Notes under the pieces: model-generated
Told to the model about the DNA's origin: nothing
The model's input: the letters and a program-made list of their open reading frames with translations, nothing else
Databases searched by the model: none
Source: a virus
Length of the DNA: 64,000 bases
Direction: 5' to 3' (one strand)
IMG/VR virus record: IMGVR_UViG_3300030060_008003
Coordinates: 27,502 to 91,501 of that record
Part shown: positions 58,820-64,000 of the stretch, piece by piece
How the letters are laid out: each line of letters begins with the position of its first letter
How positions within the stretch are numbered: position 1 is the first letter of the stretch
Program-made: the position numbers and the translations under genes

Positions 58820-59794
58820 ATGAGCACATATGTCGTAACTGGAGGATGTGGCTTTATTGGGTCATATGTAATTAAAGAGCTTCTTAAAAGCAAAGATGAG
58901 GACCTCTTTATCTACAATATTGATAAGATGGGCATTGGCTCTTCAGAAGAAAATATTGTTGAAGATGAGCGAGTTGAGCATCACTTTATGGATATTGCTA
59001 ATGGTGATGCATGGAGGCTTCATATGTCCAATCCATTAGATTTCATAACAGAAGATGTTGACTATGTCATCCACTTAGCTGCTGAGTCTCATGTTGATCG
59101 TTCTATTGACAATCCCTTAGAGTTTGTTGACTCAAATTTAAAAGGCACAGCTAACGTATTAGAGCTAGTAAGAAAGCATAGATCTAGAATGGTTCATGTA
59201 TCAACTGATGAAGTGTATGGTCATCTCGAAAGGGACGACCCTCCGTTTACTGAAGAAAGTCCTCTTGCTCCTAGATCACCTTACTCAGCAACTAAAGCTG
59301 GTTCTGATCTTCTCGTACAATCTTATATTGAGACATTCGGTATTGATGCTTCTATTACTAGATGCTGTAACAACTACGGACCACGACAAGGTGATGAGAA
59401 GTTAATTCCTACTGTAATTAGATCAATTGTCAAAGGTGATAAAATTCCTGTATATGGTACAGGAGAAAATATTAGAGAATGGATTCATGCTGAAGATCAT
59501 GCTAAGGCTATTATCGAAGTACTACTAACCGGAGAAGAACAGCTATATAATATTCCCGGAAGCGGTACATATACTAATGTAAAGCTAATTAATATTATCA
59601 TTCAGATGCTTGAGCTCTTTTATCCAGAATATAAGAGAGAGAAAAAAGAATATATTGAGTTTGTAAAAGACAGAGCAGGACATGATTTTAAATATGAGCT
59701 CTCTACTAAACACGACTTGCAAGCTGTAAAAGATCAGAAGAGCTTCTCTATTGAGGAAACAATAAAGTACTATGTTGAACAATACAAAGCTTAA
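58820..59794 (+). CDS. rmlB: dTDP-glucose 4,6-dehydratase-like (RmlB)
   Basis: 324 aa. VVTGGCGFIGSYVIKELL binds NAD. HLAAESHVDRSIDNP, VHVSTDEVYGHL with Thr-Asp-Glu, and SPYSATKAGSDLLVQSY with Tyr-x3-Lys are the diagnostic RmlB motifs. CNNYGPRQGDEKLIPTVI and GENIREWIHAEDHAKAI close the sugar site. It makes the 4-keto-6-deoxy sugar from which rhamnose and related sugars derive. It is last in the cassette, overlapping a convergent gene by 4 bases. Confidence 0.85.
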   Translation: MSTYVVTGGCGFIGSYVIKELLKSKDEDLFIYNIDKMGIGSSEENIVEDERVEHHFMDIANGDAWRLHMSNPLDFITEDVDYVIHLAAESHVDRSIDNPLEFVDSNLKGTANVLELVRKHRSRMVHVSTDEVYGHLERDDPPFTEESPLAPRSPYSATKAGSDLLVQSYIETFGIDASITRCCNNYGPRQGDEKLIPTVIRSIVKGDKIPVYGTGENIREWIHAEDHAKAIIEVLLTGEEQLYNIPGSGTYTNVKLINIIIQMLELFYPEYKREKKEYIEFVKDRAGHDFKYELSTKHDLQAVKDQKSFSIEETIKYYVEQYKA

Positions 59795-60279
59795 AGCTTG
59801 TTAGGGTCAACGTCAAAAAACTTTAAGAGCATCTCCTCCTCAGTCATTTCTTGCTCTACAACGGTTTCATCTTCTGTCTCTTCTGCATCGCTATAGTACT
59901 TGTAGATATCTTCTTCTTCCATACTATAGTCGAAGTTAGTTGACGTTGCTACGGTTGTATCAAACTTTGCTCTGATATCACCGATAATGGTATGCTTGAG
60001 TTGCTTTACAGCATCATCTTTTTCAGCTCTCTTTAAGAAGTCAGTTATATTATCTTTTGTAAACTTTCCTTTTAGAGCTTCAAAAGGATCTGGGTATGCA
60101 CTCCAAATGTGATGAACAAGATACTTTTGCGTAATCATTGCGCAGTCTCTGATAACATAGTAAGCTGATTTGTTTTGAATCTCCACGCCGATATCTGGCT
60201 TTTTATATGCGCGCTGCGCAGGCCCCAAAAGCTTAGCTTGTTTCTCTGAGCTATTTTCTAATATAATCTGTTCTAACAC
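59791..60279 (-). CDS. Late acidic protein, function unknown
   Basis: 162 aa from the GTG at 60279 (LEQIILENSSEKQAKLLGPA follows). The late promoter 5 bases upstream sets this start, and a longer frame would cross it. Helical N-terminal two thirds (SAYYVIRDCAMITQKYLVHH) and a very acidic C-terminal third (EEEDIYKYYSDAEETEDETV). No family is recognised. A head-assembly or packaging role is possible from charge and promoter class only. Confidence 0.6.
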   Translation of the reverse strand: MLEQIILENSSEKQAKLLGPAQRAYKKPDIGVEIQNKSAYYVIRDCAMITQKYLVHHIWSAYPDPFEALKGKFTKDNITDFLKRAEKDDAVKQLKHTIIGDIRAKFDTTVATSTNFDYSMEEEDIYKYYSDAEETEDETVVEQEMTEEEMLLKFFDVDPNKL

Positions 60280-60284
60280 ATAAT

Positions 60285-60292
60285 TATTTATG
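60285..60292 (-). promoter_or_regulatory. Late promoter core for the gene at 60279
   Basis: CATAAATA, 5 bases before a GTG start. Confidence 0.75.
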
Positions 60293-60305
60293 TTGCAATG
60301 TATAA

Positions 60306-60321
60306 GGAACCAGCTTATAAT
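60306..60321 (+). promoter_or_regulatory. GGAAC-box promoter for the gene at 60331
   Basis: AAGGAACCA-N3-TATAAT, with 9 bases to the ATG instead of 6. Confidence 0.65.
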
Positions 60322-60330
60322 AAGAAGGAA

Positions 60331-60519
60331 ATGCCTAAACGTAGACCTCCCATTAAACCGTTTGTTTATGGAAAGTATCTTGTCGAGTATCGAGAAGAGA
60401 AAGGCGGTATGCTTAGGTTTTATAAGGAACACATTGAAAATTATAAAGAGGCGGAAAAAATTCGCGAAAAGCTCTTAAGAGAGGGTTACTATGAACCAGT
60501 CATTAAAAAAATCGGATGA
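60331..60519 (+). CDS. Small basic protein, function unknown
   Basis: 62 aa from the ATG at 60331 (MPKRRPPIKPFVYGKYLVEY). The promoter lies inside the longer frame that begins at 60298, so the shorter start is preferred. Basic N-terminus and a helical middle. It overlaps the next gene by 4 bases and should be coupled to it. Early or middle timing from its GGAAC-box promoter. Confidence 0.55.
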   Translation: MPKRRPPIKPFVYGKYLVEYREEKGGMLRFYKEHIENYKEAEKIREKLLREGYYEPVIKKIG

Positions 60520-60968
60520 TCAGATTATTTCCATCAAGAAGAATACAGAAAGAGACAGATATTGATTTTGAATTATTGAGTAACATTTGTACGGATATAT
60601 TTGAAAAGGGATTTGGAAGAAAGATTAACATATACTGTAGGGTGTGGAAGAGCAGAGTTAAGGAACAATCAACTATGGAACGACCTTCACGAAGTATATG
60701 TTACTATAAAATGGACTTAGATATTGAGGGTAATAGACGATATATCTTTGGGAGTATTCTCCATGAATTAAGGCATGCCTTTCAGGAATATATTTTCCGT
60801 TTTACAGCTGTTGCGAGATTTGCGTCATATAATGCATACTACAACTCTAAAGAAGAGAAAGACGCTAGGAAGCAAGAGAAATTGACTACCGAGGTAATGA
60901 AAATATACGATACATTTAAGAGAGCTGAAGAAAAATTTAAGAGATTTAACTTAAAGGAACTAGGTTAA
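60516..60968 (+). CDS. HExxH zinc-metalloprotease-like protein
   Basis: 150 aa. FGSILHELRHAFQEYIFRF contains HExxH (HELRH), the zinc and catalytic motif of minigluzincin/SprT-like peptidases. The third zinc ligand is not evident from the sequence, although acidic residues in the C-terminal helix (KLTTEVMKIYDTF) could serve. It is probably a small zincin acting on a host or phage protein. The coding end carries the GGAAC-box promoter of the DUF932 gene. Confidence 0.65.
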   Translation: MIRLFPSRRIQKETDIDFELLSNICTDIFEKGFGRKINIYCRVWKSRVKEQSTMERPSRSICYYKMDLDIEGNRRYIFGSILHELRHAFQEYIFRFTAVARFASYNAYYNSKEEKDARKQEKLTTEVMKIYDTFKRAEEKFKRFNLKELG

Positions 60969-60971
60969 AAT
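60956..60971 (+). promoter_or_regulatory. GGAAC-box promoter for the DUF932 gene
   Basis: AAGGAACTA-N3-TAAAAT (one change from TATAAT), inside the end of the metalloprotease-like gene. Transcription would start near 60978, giving a ~30-base A-rich leader, unlike the other promoters of this class. Confidence 0.55.
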
Positions 60972-61007
60972 AAAAGGGTAGAACAAAACAAACCAAAATA
61001 AAAAAAA

Positions 61008-61847
61008 ATGGGATTCTTAACCGAAATCAACACACTAGAAGAAGTACCTCGCTTTGAGGTAAATAAAGTGCCGCTTAAAAATGACCGCGGCGAACATAAC
61101 GGGGTATTCGCTCTTGAACGCTCTGATAACGGCGCACACCTTGGTAGTTGCGGTAGAAAGTATCGTCCAATTCAGATGGATGAGATGTTTGACATCTTGG
61201 ATACAGCCAGCGATAAGGTAGGCGGTATTGAGCACAAAGGATTTACCTTTGCTGGAGAAGGCAAACGAGTCGTTGTTCAGTCGAAGCTCGGCGAACCGAT
61301 TGACGTTGAAGGTGATAAGGTAGATGGTTACTTCTATACTATCATTGATAATACTGGAATGAGTTCTAACAAGTGTGCTCCTTCCACTACTAGGATTGCT
61401 TGTGATAATGCTCTTCACTTGATTGAGAAGCGCCGTGGAGATAATCTCCGTCACTCAGCTACCTTCGATGCAAACGTTGAACGTATGGTTCATAGGATTG
61501 CTGAAAATATTGAAGACTTCAAAGGCTTTAACTCTACTATTGAGTTCTTAAAGAGCAATAAGTTTTCACGTGACCAGATGGTTAAGCTTACTCAGAAGCT
61601 TATTCCAGTTGAGAAGGACGAGTCTACTCGTAGGGTTAATCAGCGAGAAGGAATCGTAGAGCTCTACGCAAGTGGTCGAGGTAATGTTGGAGAGTCTCGT
61701 TGGGATGCTCTGAATGCTTTCACTGAGTTTGAAACTCATAACAGGAAGCAGTCTCCTGAGAAGCTCGTAAGGTCCCTGATGGGTAACACGCTCTCAACTA
61801 AAGCACTTAGGGTACTGAAGGAGCCTAAGATCCAGTGGGCCGGATAA
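61008..61847 (+). CDS. DUF932 family protein
   Basis: 279 aa. EVNKVPLKNDRGEHNGVFAL, LGSCGRKYRPIQMDEMFDIL, YFYTIIDNTGMSSNKCAPST and TRIACDNALHL are the conserved core of DUF932 (phage/plasmid-like protein family). The function is not established. Members occur widely in phages and plasmids. Codon use differs from the neighbours (frequent CGC, CGT, CTC, AAG), suggesting either high expression or recent transfer. The A-rich leader with no G or T just before the ATG is unique in this window. Confidence 0.82.
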   Translation: MGFLTEINTLEEVPRFEVNKVPLKNDRGEHNGVFALERSDNGAHLGSCGRKYRPIQMDEMFDILDTASDKVGGIEHKGFTFAGEGKRVVVQSKLGEPIDVEGDKVDGYFYTIIDNTGMSSNKCAPSTTRIACDNALHLIEKRRGDNLRHSATFDANVERMVHRIAENIEDFKGFNSTIEFLKSNKFSRDQMVKLTQKLIPVEKDESTRRVNQREGIVELYASGRGNVGESRWDALNAFTEFETHNRKQSPEKLVRSLMGNTLSTKALRVLKEPKIQWAG

Positions 61848-62074
61848 ATATTCACAGAACATACATCCCGGAGTCCGATTTAGGACCCGGGGTGTTAGTT
61901 CAATCATACTACGAATTTGAGAAATCTATTCCTTGCATATCAAAGATGCGAGTATATTATGTAGATAATAAAGTAGTTGGTAAGGATATATCAGATGATT
62001 TGGATATATTTTGCCACCTTTATCTTACAAAGCTAGTAACAGAGGAGTTAAGTGAAATAAATAATGAATGGTAA
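61835..62074 (+). CDS. Small protein, function unknown
   Basis: 79 aa with a GTG start inside the end of the DUF932 gene. Beta-rich N-terminus (GPGVLVQSYYEFEKSIPCIS) and helical end. A GATAAATA string lies just after the GTG but does not line up with another start. Probably co-transcribed with DUF932. No family is recognised. Confidence 0.5.
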   Translation: MGRINIHRTYIPESDLGPGVLVQSYYEFEKSIPCISKMRVYYVDNKVVGKDISDDLDIFCHLYLTKLVTEELSEINNEW

Positions 62075-62246
62075 AATCGGAGAATTTACGTTTGAATTAG
62101 ATAGTGAGTTAAGCAGAATTGCTGTATATAAAAGTGGAGATGGTACAGAGCCAGCTTGGTACATTACAGTAGGTCGAGATATTGACGAAAAGACTTTCCA
62201 TTATGAAATAATGGATTGGTATTCGAAGAAGGTAGAGAAACGATAA
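62064..62246 (+). CDS. Small protein, function unknown
   Basis: 60 aa (MNGKIGEFTFELDSELSRIA), with alternating beta strands and a Trp-rich middle (TEPAWYITVGRDI). It overlaps the previous gene by 11 bases and follows the same transcript. No motif is recognised. Confidence 0.5.
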   Translation: MNGKIGEFTFELDSELSRIAVYKSGDGTEPAWYITVGRDIDEKTFHYEIMDWYSKKVEKR

Positions 62247-62262
62247 GGAACTACGCTATAAT
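62247..62262 (+). promoter_or_regulatory. GGAAC-box promoter for the gene at 62269
   Basis: AAGGAACTA-N3-TATAAT, then AATAAT and ATG. Confidence 0.75.
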
Positions 62263-62268
62263 AATAAT

Positions 62269-62457
62269 ATGACGGTAGATCTTACGAAAAGTGATAAGGA
62301 GTACGCTAAGCAGCATGGTCTTACGTACGGAGAAATGCGAGACTTCAAAGAAGATATGATTCGCGAAGAAGAAATGATGAGAACTTTCTACGAGACGAAG
62401 GAGAAAGAGCGCATCGATTTTAAAAATTCACCTCAATCTATTTACGCAGCATGGTAG
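62269..62457 (+). CDS. Small charged helical protein, function unknown
   Basis: 62 aa, mostly helical and rich in Glu, Lys and Met (MRDFKEDMIREEEMMRTFYE). Early-type promoter with transcription predicted to start on the ATG. It overlaps the next gene by 7 bases. No family is recognised. Confidence 0.55.
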   Translation: MTVDLTKSDKEYAKQHGLTYGEMRDFKEDMIREEEMMRTFYETKEKERIDFKNSPQSIYAAW

Positions 62458-62717
62458 ACGATAATATTAAAAATTGTATAAATTGTGGACGAGAAGTTGA
62501 AAAAGCAAGAGTTGAGTTCGGATTTAAAAACTGCGCTACGTGCGCGCATGCCGGCCCTGACGTCCCTAGACCGAAAGGTAGGATGGTATATGGTCATAAA
62601 ACCGGTGCAGAAATTGAGATCCTTTCAGAAGAGTCTTGGAACGAGAATAAGAAGTATTTTATCCCGAATGGTGCAAGGTCGGCGGTAAAGAACTTTAGTC
62701 GGTCTATTTGTTCATAA
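62451..62717 (+). CDS. Small zinc-finger protein, DksA/TraR-type Cys4
   Basis: 88 aa. CINCGREVEKARVEFGFKNC followed by ATCA gives CxxC-x(16)-CxxC, the spacing and flanking pattern of the DksA/TraR zinc finger, but without the coiled coil used to enter RNA polymerase. It may bind RNA polymerase or a nucleic acid. Early-type context (coupled to the gene upstream). A terminator follows its stop within 2 bases. Confidence 0.65.
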   Translation: MVDDNIKNCINCGREVEKARVEFGFKNCATCAHAGPDVPRPKGRMVYGHKTGAEIEILSEESWNENKKYFIPNGARSAVKNFSRSICS

Positions 62718-62853
62718 GAAGAGCCTCGATTCTATCGAGGCTCTTTTTGGTTTCGACTTTGTGTTTGGCTAATTCAGCCATTATGCTAATGCAAAAAAAC
62801 AGTATACCAAGTCCTATAATTGTACGAGTCCACCTGGCCTCGTCATGACTCAT
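62704..62853 (-). CDS. 49-aa membrane protein, short hidden gene
   Basis: MSHDEARWTRTIIGLGILFF starts a protein with one membrane segment (about residues 11-28) and a basic helical tail. Its ATG overlaps the stop of the late gene upstream (TAATG), the coupling seen elsewhere in this genome. Its last 15 codons are the complement of the terminator hairpin of the convergent gene and overlap that gene's last bases. The role is unknown; small single-span proteins near late genes can be spanin or superinfection factors. Confidence 0.45.
   Translation of the reverse strand: MSHDEARWTRTIIGLGILFFCISIMAELAKHKVETKKSLDRIEALLMNK
62719..62748 (+). terminator. Strong intrinsic terminator
   Basis: AAGAGCCTCGAT and ATCGAGGCTCTT form a 12-bp stem with a TCT loop, followed by T bases. 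It ends the early gene run 62269-62717. On the minus strand the same bases are codons of the 49-aa protein and no T-run follows. Confidence 0.9.
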
Positions 62854-63215
62854 TACTTGTCGTCTTTATCTTCGTCGTCGTGCTCGTCCTCTTCATCAGA
62901 GCCAAGCTTCTTAACTTTTTTCTTAGCTTTAGCTCCATGAGCAGTCTCTTCATCATGCTCTTTGATAACAACAACTCTAGCTTCATCAGCAGGTACAGAG
63001 ACTAATTGACCCTTATACTCAACATAATACTCTTCAATGACTCCATCACTTGTTAAGCTATGATCAACAACTGCGAACTCTTCATCTTCTTCACCCAGAC
63101 CTGGGTGTGCAATTGTCTTCGCTCAGGTATGTTGAATAGCGTCTGCTGCGCTGTTAATAAAATTTTCATCTAATCTCTTTAAGATTTCATTTGCTGCTTT
63201 ATCAAATTCACTCAT
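62853..63215 (-). pseudogene. Late charged protein interrupted by an in-frame TGA
   Basis: Codons 1-30 read MSEFDKAANEILKRLDENFI then NSAADAIQHT. Codon 31 (63125-63123) is TGA, and the same frame continues for 89 more codons (AKTIAHPGLGEEDEEFAVVD onward) to a Lys-rich and Asp/Glu-rich end. The downstream part contains no in-frame ATG, GTG or TTG, so it can only be made by readthrough. A late promoter lies 8 bases before the ATG. A TGG-to-TGA change, a base error or programmed readthrough would each explain it. The charge pattern resembles prohead core proteins such as gp67. Confidence 0.65.
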
Positions 63216-63223
63216 AGTAATAT

Positions 63224-63231
63224 TATTTATT
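63224..63231 (-). promoter_or_regulatory. Late promoter core for the gene at 63215
   Basis: AATAAATA, 8 bases before the ATG. Confidence 0.65.
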
Positions 63232-63275
63232 GCAACCGTATTGATAATCTAGAAAACACTTTATAATTACAAAAC

Positions 63276-63350
63276 GCTCCTATAGTTCAACGGATAGAAC
63301 AAGGCACTTCTAATGCTTAGATCCAAGTTCGAGTCTTGGTAGGAGTACCA
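63276..63350 (+). tRNA. tRNA-Arg (anticodon UCU)
   Basis: Full cloverleaf: acceptor GCTCCTA with TAGGAGT (one G-T pair), D arm, anticodon stem AGGCA/TGCTT with loop CTTCTAA giving TCT, T arm CCAAG-TTCGAGT-CTTGG, and an encoded CCA end. It reads AGA/AGG, codons used often in this AT-rich genome. Confidence 0.93.
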
Positions 63351-63376
63351 TTAGTTGAAAGATAAACAACAGACAC

Positions 63377-63382
63377 TATAAT
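63377..63382 (+). promoter_or_regulatory. TATAAT element before the gene at 63390
   Basis: TATAAT, 7 bases before the ATG, without a GGAAC box. Confidence 0.45.
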
Positions 63383-63389
63383 ATAACAA

Positions 63390-63578
63390 ATGGAAGAGAG
63401 TACTGGAATCATCGTAGACTATTCTGATTGGACTAACCCGCCATCAACAGGCGGAACCCGGCCCGACCGCGGAACCTTTTCATATGGTTACACGACAGTA
63501 ATTTATATACCAGCTCAGGTCCCTAGGTTAAAAACAACGCATAACCTCCCTAATGGAGATGTTATTACAATCGGATAA
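63390..63578 (+). CDS. Small protein, function unknown
   Basis: 62 aa, rich in Thr, Gly, Pro and Tyr (PPSTGGTRPDRGTFSYGYTT), with predicted beta structure and no known motif. It lies between two tRNA genes with an early-type promoter. Confidence 0.45.
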   Translation: MEESTGIIVDYSDWTNPPSTGGTRPDRGTFSYGYTTVIYIPAQVPRLKTTHNLPNGDVITIG

Positions 63579-63579
63579 A

Positions 63580-63595
63580 GGAACCACAATATAAT
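63580..63595 (+). promoter_or_regulatory. GGAAC-box promoter for the gene at 63602
   Basis: AAGGAACCA-N3-TATAAT, then AAAAGC and ATG. Confidence 0.75.
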
Positions 63596-63601
63596 AAAAG
63601 C

Positions 63602-63937
63602 ATGAAGAAAGAATATTTTGAACTTAGGATTTTTATTTGTTTTATCATTACCTTACTGTATGTTAACTATACTGTAATGGTTAGTAAAAACGAAGAAGCG
63701 GAAGCTGTACAAGCTGTACAAGTTGTACAGGAAAAAGTTCTCGAAGGATTTGAGGTTCGAATTGTCAACGATCATACAAACGAGCGCCTAGAATTAACAG
63801 AGACTCTAGGTCAAGCACTAGCTTATATCGAACAATACTCAATGCATCATGAAGATCTTGTAGCATTTGATCTATCTACTGGTTCTAAAGTAGGTAGTAG
63901 TGATAAGGGTAATGGTGTCATTTATACTGGATTTTAA
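63602..63937 (+). CDS. Membrane-anchored small protein, function unknown
   Basis: 111 aa. An N-terminal segment (residues about 9-27, LRIFICFIITLLYVNYTVMV) is a signal anchor. It is followed by a Glu/Val/Gln-rich stretch encoded by tandem GTACAAG-like 9-bp units (about 63706-63731) and a soluble domain. Early-type promoter. No family is recognised. It could act in the periplasm or inner membrane of the host. Confidence 0.5.
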   Translation: MKKEYFELRIFICFIITLLYVNYTVMVSKNEEAEAVQAVQVVQEKVLEGFEVRIVNDHTNERLELTETLGQALAYIEQYSMHHEDLVAFDLSTGSKVGSSDKGNGVIYTGF

Positions 63938-63941
63938 ACTA

Positions 63942-64000
63942 GCGCTTGTAGCTCAGTGGTTAGAGCACACGACTCATAATCGTTAGGTCCTGGGTTCAAA
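63942..64000 (+). tRNA. tRNA-Met or tRNA-Ile2 (anticodon CAU), cut by window end
   Basis: Acceptor 5' strand GCGCTTG, D arm GCTC...GAGC, and anticodon loop CTCATAA giving CAT. The T arm begins CCTGGGTTCAAA at the end of the window. The 3' acceptor strand is outside, so elongator Met and lysidine-modified Ile cannot be told apart. Confidence 0.85.

Noticed and set aside
59780-59805. AAGCTT repeat at the convergent ends of rmlB and the late gene
   Set aside because: Two AAGCTT copies 2 bases apart form no stable hairpin and lack a T-run.
60290-60478. Alternative frame over the small gene at 60331
   Set aside because: The GGAAC-box promoter and the 4-base overlap with the next gene support the 60331 frame.
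62853-63215. TGA read as Trp throughout the genome
   Set aside because: RNase H, primase, 3318-3644, 57573 and 60519 end correctly at TGA, several in overlaps with the next start, so the standard code holds.
1-64000. CRISPR arrays, insertion sequences, integrase or attachment sites
   Set aside because: No regularly spaced direct repeats, transposase or integrase motifs were seen; the genome looks strictly lytic in this window.

Overview
The window is a 64 kb segment of a T4-like (contractile-tailed) phage genome. It is AT-rich and packed gene to gene on both strands, with almost no non-coding DNA beyond promoters. T4-type genes recognised by motif and order are RNase H/flap nuclease, primase gp61, clamp-loader ATPase gp44, dUTPase, a probable small terminase gp16, large terminase gp17, sheath gp18, tube gp19, neck gp14, and baseplate genes gp6, gp25, gp48, gp53, gp54, gp27-like and gp26/51-like with tape measure gp29. 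The large fibre proteins with marine-phage-style C-termini, the LPS-type sugar genes, the Mn-type superoxide dismutase and the GMP reductase suggest an aquatic Gram-negative host. That host assignment is inference.

Layout. 0-4.3 kb (mostly +): small unknown proteins, RNase H, primase and late small proteins. 4.3-29.8 kb (-): a glycosyltransferase, then adhesion and fibre genes (a 1209-aa protein with an embedded trypsin-like protease, four tail-collar proteins in two paralogous pairs), then large peripheral baseplate proteins, gp6 and gp25. 29.9-32.6 kb: two + genes, then gp44 and dUTPase (-), then probable gp16 (+). 32.6-47.0 kb (-): hub and tube genes up to terminase gp17. 47.0-50.1 kb (+): an acidic late protein, a pol-beta-type nucleotidyltransferase and gp14. 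50.1-54.0 kb (-): GT9-like glycosyltransferase, a cysteine-rich YadA-like fibre, and small membrane proteins including a holin candidate. 54.1-59.8 kb: PD-(D/E)XK nuclease, SOD, GMP reductase and a four-gene sugar cassette. 59.8-64 kb: small early-type genes, a HExxH protein, DUF932, an acidic late ORF interrupted by TGA, and two tRNA genes (Arg-UCU; Met-CAU cut by the window end).

Expression logic. I located 29 late-promoter cores (NNTAAATA, T4 consensus TATAAATA). In 24 of them the core ends exactly 5 or 6 bases before the start codon. With the T4 late geometry this puts transcription start on, or one base before, the start codon, so the late mRNAs are predicted to be leaderless. A second class, AAGGAAC[TC]A-N3-TATAAT, lies 6 bases before the ATG at four genes. 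I saw no convincing Shine-Dalgarno sequence at the starts I inspected. Three pairs of late promoters lie head to head within about 30 bp. This systematic promoter-to-start fusion is the most unusual feature of the window, followed by the protease-bearing fibre, the C-terminal motif shared by two virion proteins, and the cysteine-rich beta-roll fibre.
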